From assembly GCA_030608825.1 (NCBI GenBank), contig JAUWDL010000002.1, positions 1 to 16,674 on the forward strand: 16,674 nt of DNA. The letters run 5' to 3'. This DNA is from Gemmatimonadales bacterium (GTDB lineage: Bacteria > Gemmatimonadota > Gemmatimonadetes > Palauibacterales > Palauibacteraceae). Position numbers and translations under genes: made by a program. The notes below the pieces were generated by a model. That model did not search any database. It was not told the DNA's origin and saw only the letters and a list, made by a program, of their open reading frames with translations. Numbering within the stretch: the stretch's first letter is position 1; the number at the start of each line of letters is the position of its first letter. This document shows positions 7,415 through 14,190 of this stretch, one piece after another.

Positions 7415-8320
7415 TCAGCGCTCGCTCGCCAGCCAGCGGTACAAGCCCCGCACGTTCAGCGCGAACCACTCCTCGTAGCCGCCCCACGACGCATACTTGT
7501 CCAGGCTGATACGCTCGGCGGCCTCATCTTCGCTCCAGCCCGCGTCGAGCGCCTGCTGCACCGCGTCGCGCAGATCTCCGTAGTAGGCGATCTGGCGCTT
7601 CACGGCGTCGCGGTCTCCGACCGGCCCGTGCCCGAAGGCGATCCTCTCGAACTCCAGCGCCTCGAGCGCCTCGAGCGCCCGGAAGAACTCAGGGAACTGG
7701 TGGCTGCCGAGGTCGCGATATCCGACTCGATCGTTGGCCACGAAGTCCACGGCGAAGGCGATGCGCGCATCGGGTATGAGCCCGACGATCATGCTCGCCG
7801 TGTGGCTGGGGCCGAGGTAGACCAGGCGGACCTCCCGTCCTCCCGGCCTCAGGGTGAGGCGGCCGCTGAAGGTCAGGTCGGGTGGCGGGAGGCTGGGATT
7901 CGCCGCCTCCAGGAGGGGCGCCAGCCCGTTCTCGTGGCCGATGATCAGGGTTCGGCCGCCGAATATCGCTCGCAGCACACCGGCGCCCGAGGCATGGTCC
8001 GCGTGGTGGTGACTGTACACGATGGCGAGCAGCGGGACGCCGGGAGCCGCGGACCGGATCTCCTGGGCCAGGATGCGGGCCGCATCATCGGTGATCGGAT
8101 CGAACGCGACCACGCCGTCGTCCGTGACGACGAACAACGTGTTGTAGGCTCCATAGCTGAACTGGAAGACCCCTTCCGCCAGCTCCGTCGTCGCCCACTC
8201 GGTCTCCTGAGCCGAGGCTTCCGTCACCGCGAGCAGGCCGCCGAGAGCGCCAACCGCCAGAATCGACCCTGCCAACGCCAGCCGCCGTCGCAACCGGATC
8301 CCCTTCCCTGCGACGCCCAT
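7415..8320 (-). CDS. Secreted metallo-beta-lactamase-fold hydrolase
   Basis: A 301-residue protein starting with a Sec signal peptide: a basic stretch (RLRRR, 9–13), a hydrophobic core LALAGSILAVGALGGLLAV, then ASA|QE, with cleavage likely after residue 37, so export is expected. The mature part is an MBL fold with ligands SHHHADH (His104, His106, Asp108, His109), SHT (His173), VDF (Asp192) and FGHGP (His231). The substrate is unknown: class B-like beta-lactamases, quinoprotein-associated and SoxH-like hydrolases share these motifs. The start ATG 8318–8320 shares one base with the dnaN stop (TGATG on the minus strand), so it is probably translated by re-initiation after dnaN. An upstream in-frame start at 8353 would lie inside dnaN and spoil the signal peptide. 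Confidence 0.85.
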   Translation of the reverse strand: MGVAGKGIRLRRRLALAGSILAVGALGGLLAVTEASAQETEWATTELAEGVFQFSYGAYNTLFVVTDDGVVAFDPITDDAARILAQEIRSAAPGVPLLAIVYSHHHADHASGAGVLRAIFGGRTLIIGHENGLAPLLEAANPSLPPPDLTFSGRLTLRPGGREVRLVYLGPSHTASMIVGLIPDARIAFAVDFVANDRVGYRDLGSHQFPEFFRALEALEALEFERIAFGHGPVGDRDAVKRQIAYYGDLRDAVQQALDAGWSEDEAAERISLDKYASWGGYEEWFALNVRGLYRWLASER

Positions 8321-9423
8321 CAATCCAGAAGCCTCAGTGGCATCACGAGGCAAAGGTAGTCGGAGTCACCCTCCGCGGGCTGCAACGTCGCCGCCCGCTC
8401 CGGAGCCTTGAAGCTCAACTTCACATCGTCATCCGACATGTAGCGCATCACCTCGAGAAGGTAGTTGGCGTTGAAGCCGATTTCGAGTTCCTCTCCATCG
8501 TAATCGACCGCCAGCTCGTCCTCAGCCTCGCCCAGGTCCGGCGTCTGCACGCGGAACTTCAGCACGCCCGGCTCGAACAGCAGCCGCACCCGGTGGGTCT
8601 GGTCGCTCGCCACGACGGCCATCCGCCGGATGGCGGCCTCCAGGCCGGCACGGTTCGCCACCACCTGCTTGTCGTTGTCCTTCGGTATGACCTGATCGAA
8701 GTTCGGGTAGGGACCCTCGATCAGGCGAGTGAAGACGGCCCTCCGCTCCGAGCGGAAGGCCAGGTGGTTCGCAGACCGGGCGATCTCCAGCTGCTCTTCG
8801 GCGTCGAACAGCCGTTCCACCTGACCGAGCGCTTTCGGCGGCACGATCAGATCCGCCTCCGGGGCGCCCGCCTCGTGGAGGTCCTTGGTCATCATGGCAA
8901 GCCGGTGTCCGTTCGTCGCCACCATCGTCGTCGACTCCGGCCGGAGCTGCCAGAGCACACCATTGAGGATCGGCCGGCTCTCTTCGGTGGACGCGGCGAA
9001 CGAGGTGTGGGAGATCAGCTCCTGGAGCGCCTCGGCCGACATCTTCCAACTCTCCGAGAAGTCCACCTCCGGGAAGGTCGGGAACTCCCCTTCCGGGAGG
9101 CCATAGAGCTTGAATTTGCTCCGTCCACACTCGATTCGTATCTGATCCTGATCGGCGATCAAATGGACGGGAGCGTCGTCGAGCTCGCGGGTGATCTCCG
9201 AGAACTTCTTGGCCGGGACGGTCACGGCTCCCTCTGCCTCGACCTCCGCATCGATCGTCACCTTGACGGAGATGTCCAAGTCGGTACCGCACAGCTGTAC
9301 GGATTCCCCGTCCGCCCGCAGCAGGATATTCGAGAGCACAGGTAGCGTCGTGCGCGCCGGGATGGTGGCGGAGACGGCTGCCAACCCCTTCCGCAGCTTC
9401 TCACGTGTAATGGACAGCTTCAT
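8320..9423 (-). CDS. dnaN: DNA polymerase III sliding clamp (beta subunit)
   Basis: Ring-shaped processivity clamp that tethers DNA polymerase III and other repair and replication proteins to DNA. The 367-residue length is normal. The N-terminus MKLSITREKLRKGLAAVS, the first-domain TTLPVLSNILLRADG and the second-domain RPILNGVLWQL are classic clamp sequences. The C-terminal LVMPLRLLD is the usual MPxRL end that closes the partner-binding pocket. ATG 9423 has GAGG six bases upstream (GAGGTTCCGA). It is downstream of dnaA in the same direction across a 337-nt spacer; a promoter in that spacer is possible (TAAGAT on the minus strand at 9494–9499), but the evidence is weak. It is followed without a gap by the secreted MBL-fold gene; recF, often next, is absent. 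Confidence 0.97.
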   Translation of the reverse strand: MKLSITREKLRKGLAAVSATIPARTTLPVLSNILLRADGESVQLCGTDLDISVKVTIDAEVEAEGAVTVPAKKFSEITRELDDAPVHLIADQDQIRIECGRSKFKLYGLPEGEFPTFPEVDFSESWKMSAEALQELISHTSFAASTEESRPILNGVLWQLRPESTTMVATNGHRLAMMTKDLHEAGAPEADLIVPPKALGQVERLFDAEEQLEIARSANHLAFRSERRAVFTRLIEGPYPNFDQVIPKDNDKQVVANRAGLEAAIRRMAVVASDQTHRVRLLFEPGVLKFRVQTPDLGEAEDELAVDYDGEELEIGFNANYLLEVMRYMSDDDVKLSFKAPERAATLQPAEGDSDYLCLVMPLRLLD

Positions 9424-9760
9424 TCGGAACCTCGTTGGTCGGGCGATGGAGAAGGTGGGGTAGTAGTTCTACTCCGCCTACCTGTAGAAATAAATCTTAG
9501 TAGTAGTAGTAGGGCGTGTTGGAAAGTGGAAAACCTCTCGCTGACAGCCCGAGCAGACCCGAGCGGTCCGCGATGACGGGTGCGGCAGCAGTGTCGAATG
9601 TCGGGGGAAGCCGGTGGTGAAGAGGTAGGCTGATTCCACATCAGTGAGACGATGGCACTCTTCATCCACCCCGATCCGGGCTGGCTCCACGCCGTCTGCG
9701 GCATCTTTCTACAACCCGTGGGAAAACCCGCTACGGTGACCATCCGGCCCTCGATCCAGG
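9424..9760. other. oriC: Candidate replication origin (dnaA–dnaN spacer)
   Basis: This 337-nt spacer holds no gene I can support. It contains the most AT-rich patch of the neighbourhood (about 9483–9512: TAGAAATAAATCT then five TAG repeats), followed by a G/C stretch and DnaA-box-like sites. Against TTATCCACA or TTTTCCACA (either strand) I find 9525–9533 (AGTGGAAAA, one mismatch), 9632–9640 (GATTCCACA), 9662–9670 (TCATCCACC), 9705–9713 (CTTTCTACA) and 9717–9725 (CGTGGGAAA), the last four with two mismatches. Two-mismatch hits occur about once or twice by chance in such a length, so the cluster is only modestly enriched. Position between dnaA and dnaN, beside a switch of gene direction, is the usual place for oriC in many phyla. 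Confidence 0.6.
9498..9512 (+). repeat. (TAG)5 trinucleotide tract, DnaA-trio-like
   Basis: Five perfect tandem TAG triplets follow AAATAAATCT directly. DnaA-trios, described in Bacillus subtilis, are repeats of the form 3'-[G/A]A[T/A]-5', i.e. TAG or TAA read 5' to 3', to which DnaA binds as single-stranded DNA while opening the origin. In the known arrangement a GC-rich cluster and a DnaA box lie 3' of the TAG strand. Here GGCG follows at once and the best box-like site begins 12 nt beyond the tract (9525). Such a repeat in non-coding, GC-rich DNA between dnaA and dnaN is unlikely to be a chance microsatellite. Confidence 0.65.
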
Positions 9761-11140
9761 TCAACTGGCCAGCGCTTCCTGAAGCTTGCGCACCCGGAAC
9801 CGGAAGGTGGGATCGGCTGCCATCTCGGCCTCTACCTTGTTGACCGAGTGAATGACCGTCGAGTGGTCGCGCCCGCCGAAGATGGATCCGATATCCGTAT
9901 ACGGCAGATCGAGGGTCGTCTTGATCAGGTACATGGCGATTTGGCGTGGCACGACCAGGGTACGAGTCCGGCGCTTGGACTTCATGTCGTCGACGGTCAC
10001 GTTCCAGTGCTCGGCGGTCCGCTCGACGATCTGCTCCGGCGTGGTCCGAACACGTCCGGCAGACGGTTCGGGCTCCGTGTCCAGCGCTTCGCGCGCCAGG
10101 TCCAGGTTGATCTCCCTGCGCGTGAGCGAGCTGAAGGCGAGCAGCTTGATGAGGGCCCCTTCGAGCTGGCGCACGGAGGTTTTCCTGATGCGGGCGATGT
10201 ACTCGATGACCTCGTCGTCCATGCACAGGCCATCTTCCTCGGCCTTCTTCTGCAGGATCGCGATGCGCGTCTCGAAGTCGGGCGGCTTGATGTCGGTGAC
10301 GAGCCCCCACTCGAAGCGCGAGACGAGGCGCTCCTGGAGTCCCGGGATCTCGGACGGCGGACGGTCCGACGTGATGACGATCTGCTTGTGGGCATCGTAG
10401 AGCGCGTTGAACGTATGGAAGAACTCTTCCTGCGTGCCCTCCTTGTTTCCCAGGAAGTGCACATCATCCACCAGGAGCACGTCGATCTTGCGATACCGCT
10501 GCCGGAAGTTGGAGGTTCGCCCGCTCTGGATCGCGCCAATCATCTCGTTGGTAAACTGCTCGGATGTCGTGTAGACGACCCTGCGCTCAACGAAGCGATC
10601 GAGGATCGCGTGCCCGATCGCGTGCATCAGGTGAGTCTTACCGAGGCCGGTATCGCCGTAGATGAAGAGCGGGTTGTACGCCGCGGCGGGTGCGTCGGCG
10701 ACCCGGCGGCAGGCGGCCGTGGCGAGCTGATTGTGCCCTCCGATCACGAATCGATCGAATCGATAGCGGTCGTTCAGGCCGACCGCGGCGGGATCGGCCG
10801 GGTGCGGCGCGACCTCGTGACCGACGTCGTCCACCACCTCGTGGCCCAGGGGTTTTCCGCCGAGCTCCGGGAACTCCAGGCGCTCGTCCTGTCCATGGTG
10901 CTCGAAGCGGACCTGCAGCGGCCTTCCCAGCTCCCGTTCGGCCAACTCCCGCAGCAGTCCGCCGTACTTATCCTCGATCCACTCCACCGCGAACTTCGTC
11001 GGCGCGCCCACGACGAGGGTTTCGTCGGTGAGCGCGATCGCTTCCGTGGAGGCAAGCCAGGTCGCGAAAGTCTGCTCCGGCAGCACCTCCTGGGAGGCTT
11101 GAGCGATGCGGGACCAGACCTGGGTGGCGGTTAGTTCCAT
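9761..11140 (-). CDS. dnaA: Chromosomal replication initiator DnaA
   Basis: AAA+ initiator that binds DnaA boxes, melts oriC and loads the replicative helicase. The product has 459 residues, a usual length. Domain I is 1–80 (MELTATQVWSRIAQ… TFATWL); domain II is a short, acidic linker (about 81–125). Domain III has Walker A GDTGLGKT (162–169), Walker B VLLVDD (221–226) and the VSRFEWGL arginine-finger region (273–280). Domain IV carries the DNA-binding signature GGRDHSTVIHSVNKVE (422–437). ATG 11140 is chosen because it begins the conserved domain I; a longer frame from 11215 would add 25 non-conserved residues. The Shine-Dalgarno is weak (GGTAG about 13 nt upstream). Divergent from rpmH across 303 nt. 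Confidence 0.97.
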   Translation of the reverse strand: MELTATQVWSRIAQASQEVLPEQTFATWLASTEAIALTDETLVVGAPTKFAVEWIEDKYGGLLRELAERELGRPLQVRFEHHGQDERLEFPELGGKPLGHEVVDDVGHEVAPHPADPAAVGLNDRYRFDRFVIGGHNQLATAACRRVADAPAAAYNPLFIYGDTGLGKTHLMHAIGHAILDRFVERRVVYTTSEQFTNEMIGAIQSGRTSNFRQRYRKIDVLLVDDVHFLGNKEGTQEEFFHTFNALYDAHKQIVITSDRPPSEIPGLQERLVSRFEWGLVTDIKPPDFETRIAILQKKAEEDGLCMDDEVIEYIARIRKTSVRQLEGALIKLLAFSSLTRREINLDLAREALDTEPEPSAGRVRTTPEQIVERTAEHWNVTVDDMKSKRRTRTLVVPRQIAMYLIKTTLDLPYTDIGSIFGGRDHSTVIHSVNKVEAEMAADPTFRFRVRKLQEALAS

Positions 11141-11214
11141 CCGATGTCGTTTGCTACCTACCGGGAAGGCTCGGGGCCGGTCGATGATTCCGGGCCGACA
11201 CCCGGGGGGCGTCA

Positions 11215-11243
11215 ACCTAGATGGACGGTTCGCGAGTTGTCAA
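11215..11243 (-). promoter_or_regulatory. Possible dnaA promoter
   Basis: On the minus strand TTGACA (11243–11238) is followed, after an 18-base spacer, by TAGGTT (11219–11214), three of six matches to TATAAT. The −35 is perfect but the −10 is poor. A transcript would start about 70 nt before the dnaA ATG. Confidence 0.3.
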
Positions 11244-11280
11244 CGGCCATTCCGTCGGCAGCCCCGTGGCGCCGGATTGT

Positions 11281-11309
11281 TTGACAGTCCAGGTGGGCGT
11301 ATCTACACT
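11281..11309 (+). promoter_or_regulatory. Sigma70-type promoter for the rpmH–rnpA–yidD–yidC–mnmE cluster
   Basis: A perfect −35 TTGACA (11281–11286) is followed after 17 bases by TACACT (11304–11309), four of six matches to TATAAT. Transcription would start near 11316, leaving a leader of about 128 nt before rpmH. The −10 overlaps a weak DnaA-box-like site, which would let DnaA repress this promoter; that is inference. Confidence 0.6.
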
Positions 11310-11443
11310 TCTGCGCTTTCTTCCGGTGTGGAACACCCCCGCGAAACACGGTTATACGGGGCCGCGACCTGCCGGACAGGCCGCGCGTGCGACGGTGCAT
11401 GCGCCGTCCGGAGCTTTTACTCGAGTCACCAATTCCGAGCGCC

Positions 11444-11614
11444 ATGCAACCGACGTACAGGAACCCCAGCAACAGGAAACGGCGGAAGGACCACGGCTTC
11501 CGGGCCCGAATGAAGACGAAGGCCGGCCGACGCGTCCTCGCCCGCCGAAGGAAGAAGGGCCGAGAGCGCCTGACCGTGAGCGACGAGTTCCGCCGCAAGC
11601 GGCGCAGTCGCTGA
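11444..11614 (+). CDS. rpmH: Ribosomal protein bL34
   Basis: Small basic protein of the large ribosomal subunit. The 56-residue product matches bL34 throughout: [20 protein letters not shown] then [22 protein letters not shown]. The usual length is 44–54; the last 11 residues ([11 protein letters not shown]) are a short basic extension. ATG 11444 is used because the family starts just before the TYxPSNRKR stretch; an upstream ATG at 11387 would add 19 residues outside the family. No good Shine-Dalgarno precedes the ATG. It lies 40 nt before rnpA, the standard rpmH–rnpA pairing. Confidence 0.95.
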   Translation: MQPTYRNPSNRKRRKDHGFRARMKTKAGRRVLARRRKKGRERLTVSDEFRRKRRSR

Positions 11615-11654
11615 CGCCCGCCCGTCCCCGGCGCACCCTCCCGCGCCGTCTTAC

Positions 11655-12014
11655 ATGAAGGACGAGAGATTCCCGCGCGCGGCGCGAATCGGCAGCGGCC
11701 GAGAGATCCGGGAGCTCCTGCGACGGGGCCGTCGCTGCCGGCTCGGACCGGTCGATCTGTTCGTGGGCCCGGCGGAAGAGGACCGACCGCGCGTGGGCGT
11801 GATCGTGCCGAGATACGGCCACAGCGCGGTGGAGCGAAACCGGCTGCGCAGGCGGGTCAGGGAGATCGCTCGTCGCGAGTGGCTCCCTGTTGCGTGGCGG
11901 CGGGAGCTCTATCTCGACGTGCTGATACGGGCGCGAAGAGAGGCGTACGACCGCTCGTTCGACGAGCTCCGGGCAATCGTTCTCGAGAGTGTGGAGCGCC
12001 CATGCGACGTGTGA
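11655..12014 (+). CDS. rnpA: Ribonuclease P protein component
   Basis: Protein subunit of RNase P, which removes the 5' leader from precursor tRNAs together with the catalytic RNA (rnpB, not in this window). The 119-residue protein has the diagnostic basic signature [16 protein letters not shown] around residues 59–73, where the Arg-Asn-Arg core binds the RNA. The N-terminal [25 protein letters not shown] also matches the family (normally KxxRLxxxxEFxxV-like). The final 13 nt overlap the yidD start, implying coupled translation. It sits between rpmH and yidD as in most bacteria. Confidence 0.92.
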   Translation: MKDERFPRAARIGSGREIRELLRRGRRCRLGPVDLFVGPAEEDRPRVGVIVPRYGHSAVERNRLRRRVREIARREWLPVAWRRELYLDVLIRARREAYDRSFDELRAIVLESVERPCDV

Positions 12015-12283
12015 TCGTGGGTTTGATTCGGGCCTATCAGGTAGCGCTCTCGCCCTTGCTCCCCGGCGCCTGCCGCTTCACGCCCACGTGCTCCCAGTAC
12101 GCACTGGAAGCCGTCACCGATCACGGGCCTCTGAGGGGGAGTTGGCTGGCGACGAGACGCCTGTTTCGCTGTCATCCCTTCGGCGGCTTCGGATACGACC
12201 CGGTGCCGCCGAGCGCCGAGCCTCCGGGAACCGGCGGTCGGGATTTGGTCGAGGGGCTCGTCGAGCCGGGGGTCGGGGACTGA
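12002..12283 (+). CDS. yidD: Membrane protein insertion efficiency factor YidD
   Basis: A 93-residue small protein that assists YidC-dependent membrane-protein insertion. The core is diagnostic: an amphipathic N-terminal helix ([19 protein letters not shown]), [20 protein letters not shown] with its conserved cysteines, and the [13 protein letters not shown] end. The tail after DPVP is unconserved. ATG 12002 has GGAG five bases upstream (GTGGAGCGCCC), and the start lies inside the rnpA 3' end (13-nt overlap). The stop TGA shares a base with the yidC ATG (TGATG), a chain of translational coupling within this cluster. Confidence 0.95.
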   Translation: MRRVIVGLIRAYQVALSPLLPGACRFTPTCSQYALEAVTDHGPLRGSWLATRRLFRCHPFGGFGYDPVPPSAEPPGTGGRDLVEGLVEPGVGD

Positions 12284-14160
12284 TGGAGCGACGGCTGCTG
12301 ATCGCTATCGGCCTCATGCTCGGTGTGATCGCGCTCACCAACCTGGTCTTCCCGCCCTTGCGAACCGATTCTCCCCAGGGAGCCGCGGACACCGCCGCCG
12401 CCGTAAAGGATACAGCTCGCTCCGGCGGCCTCGACCCGCTGGACGGTGCGCGGCAGGTCGGAGAGCTGTTGGAAGAGGTGCCGACAGAGCCCGTGGAGGA
12501 TCGCCTCGCGGATCCGGGGCGGGACGGGCCCGCCGACACGATCCAGGTGGTTTCGCCGCTGTACCGTCTTCGGTTCGTGACACGTGGCGCGGCCCTGGTC
12601 TCGGCGCAGCTGTCGACCTACGGGTCATACGCTCCGGATGATCCCGAGTCCGTTCCGGTCGAGCTCGTGCGTCCGGGCGACCGGCTTCTGGGGTTCCGGG
12701 TGGCCGTGGGGCCGGACACGCTCGACCTGTCGGACCGGCCGTTCGAGGCGAGCGCCAGCGAGATCACGGTGTCGGAGGGTTCGCCGAGGGACTCTCTCAC
12801 CTTCCACTACGTGATCGGGTCGACCGAGCGCGGACCGCTCGGCTTCAGGGTCACGTACCATTTCGACGCCACCCGCTACCTGATCGGCGTTCGTGGAGAG
12901 TTCGAGGGCGTGGGCGACCGCGGCTACACGATCGCCATGTCGCTGGGCGAGGGGCTTCGGACCAACGAAGCGTCCGCGAAAGAGGATTTCGACCAACTCG
13001 CGTTGGCTACGAAAGGAAGAAGCGGCATTCAGAGCCACAGGCTCTCCTCCGTCGAGGATGGGGAGAGAGAGGCGGCCGAGGGGGGTCCCTTCGACTGGGT
13101 GGCGGTCAAGAACAAGTACTTCCTGATCGCCTACCTGGTGGCCGAGGGAAGCCCGGGCTTCGGGGGGGTGCTCCTGGACGGCCTCCCCGACGAGAACGCG
13201 GCCCGGATCACGGTCACGCTTCCGGTGCCCGCGGGATCGCCCGAGTTCTCCTTCGACGGCTACCTCGGACCGCAGGACTACGCGCGCCTGAAGGCGATCC
13301 ACAACGACCTGCACAACGTGAACCCCGTGGGCTGGAGTTGGCTGCAGCCGGTGATCCGGCCGCTGGTCGCGATCGTCATGGCGATCCTCACCTGGATGCA
13401 CGAGACCTTGAGCCTTGCGTACGGCTGGGTGCTCATCCTCTTCGGCATCCTGATGCGGATCGTCCTCTTTCCGCTGTACCAGAAGTCGATGCGTGCACAG
13501 ATGGCGCAGATGAGGGTGCAGCCGCTGATGAAGGACATTCGGGAAAAGTACAAGGACGAGCCGCAGCGCATGCAGCAGGAGATGATGCGGCTTTACAAGG
13601 AGCACAACGTCAACCCGCTGGCGGGCTGCCTGCCGATGATGCTCCCCTTCCCGGTCCTGATCACGCTCTTCTTCGTCTTCCGGAACACGATCGTGTTCCG
13701 AGGGGTCCCGTTCCTCTGGCTCCCCGATCTCTCTCTAAAGGACCCGTTCTACATCGTCCCCCTGCTCATGGGCGGCTCGATGTTCCTGCTAATGTGGATC
13801 GGCCAGCGTGGCATGGAGCAGACGGCGCAGACGAGGATGATGGGCTACGGGATGCCGATTATGTTCACCTTCCTGTTCGCCAACTTCCCGTCCGGGCTGA
13901 ACCTCTACTACGCCACGAGCAACTTCGCCTCCCTCCCACAGCAACTCTACATCGCTCGGGAGCGGCAAAAGGCGAAGGGCGCGGGGCCGTCCGCGGATAA
14001 AAAGGGGACGGCGGCAGGGAAGAGCGAGCCCAAAGGACCGACAGGCGCCGGCAAGGCCGGCGGCGGAAAAGCCGGGAAGAAGAGCGGCGCGGGAGGTCGA
14101 AAGAGGGGTGCGGGAAAGAAGCGAGGGTCCTCGAAGAAGAAGATCTCCTCCAGCCGATAG
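12283..14160 (+). CDS. yidC: Membrane protein insertase YidC
   Basis: Inner-membrane insertase and chaperone for membrane proteins, working alone or with SecYEG. The 625-residue protein has the diderm-type layout: TM1 (RLLIAIGLMLGVIALTNLVF, 4–23), a large periplasmic beta domain (about 90–340), then the five-helix core. The groove arginine is Arg392 in FGILMRIVLFPLYQKSM. The cytoplasmic coiled coil (about 405–445) and the conserved FPSGLNLYY (535–543) are both present. Length exceeds E. coli YidC (548) largely because of an acidic, low-complexity linker after TM1 and a Lys/Gly-rich tail of about 60 residues from 562. Basic C-terminal tails of this kind bind ribosomes in other YidC/Oxa1 proteins; that role here is inference. 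It ends 30 nt before mnmE. Confidence 0.96.
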   Translation: MERRLLIAIGLMLGVIALTNLVFPPLRTDSPQGAADTAAAVKDTARSGGLDPLDGARQVGELLEEVPTEPVEDRLADPGRDGPADTIQVVSPLYRLRFVTRGAALVSAQLSTYGSYAPDDPESVPVELVRPGDRLLGFRVAVGPDTLDLSDRPFEASASEITVSEGSPRDSLTFHYVIGSTERGPLGFRVTYHFDATRYLIGVRGEFEGVGDRGYTIAMSLGEGLRTNEASAKEDFDQLALATKGRSGIQSHRLSSVEDGEREAAEGGPFDWVAVKNKYFLIAYLVAEGSPGFGGVLLDGLPDENAARITVTLPVPAGSPEFSFDGYLGPQDYARLKAIHNDLHNVNPVGWSWLQPVIRPLVAIVMAILTWMHETLSLAYGWVLILFGILMRIVLFPLYQKSMRAQMAQMRVQPLMKDIREKYKDEPQRMQQEMMRLYKEHNVNPLAGCLPMMLPFPVLITLFFVFRNTIVFRGVPFLWLPDLSLKDPFYIVPLLMGGSMFLLMWIGQRGMEQTAQTRMMGYGMPIMFTFLFANFPSGLNLYYATSNFASLPQQLYIARERQKAKGAGPSADKKGTAAGKSEPKGPTGAGKAGGGKAGKKSGAGGRKRGAGKKRGSSKKKISSSR

Positions 14161-14190
14161 CCCGCAGCAGGCGCGGTCCGGGGAAGGAGA

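Larger units (their letters stand above)
11141..11443. promoter_or_regulatory. dnaA–rpmH divergent intergenic region
   Basis: A 303-nt spacer without a supported gene. It contains outward promoters for both sides and two DnaA-box-like sites: 11299–11307 (GTATCTACA, two mismatches to TTATCCACA, overlapping the rpmH −10) and 11327–11335 (TGTGGAACA, one mismatch to TGTGGAAAA). Such sites commonly autoregulate dnaA and may form a second part of a bipartite origin. The motif GTTGAC or its reverse recurs at 11211, 11240 and (as TTGAC) 11281. The box at 11327 sits inside a short inverted repeat, GGTGT-GGA-ACACC (11325–11337). Confidence 0.6.

Noticed and set aside
9462..9473. Short palindrome AGTAG-TT-CTACT near the dnaN start
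   Set aside because: Five-base arms with a two-base gap are too small to claim as an operator or hairpin; noted only as another TAG/CTA-rich piece of the origin spacer.
11141..11215. 25-residue longer DnaA from 11215
   Set aside because: Conserved domain I begins at Met 11140; the extra residues look like translated promoter region.
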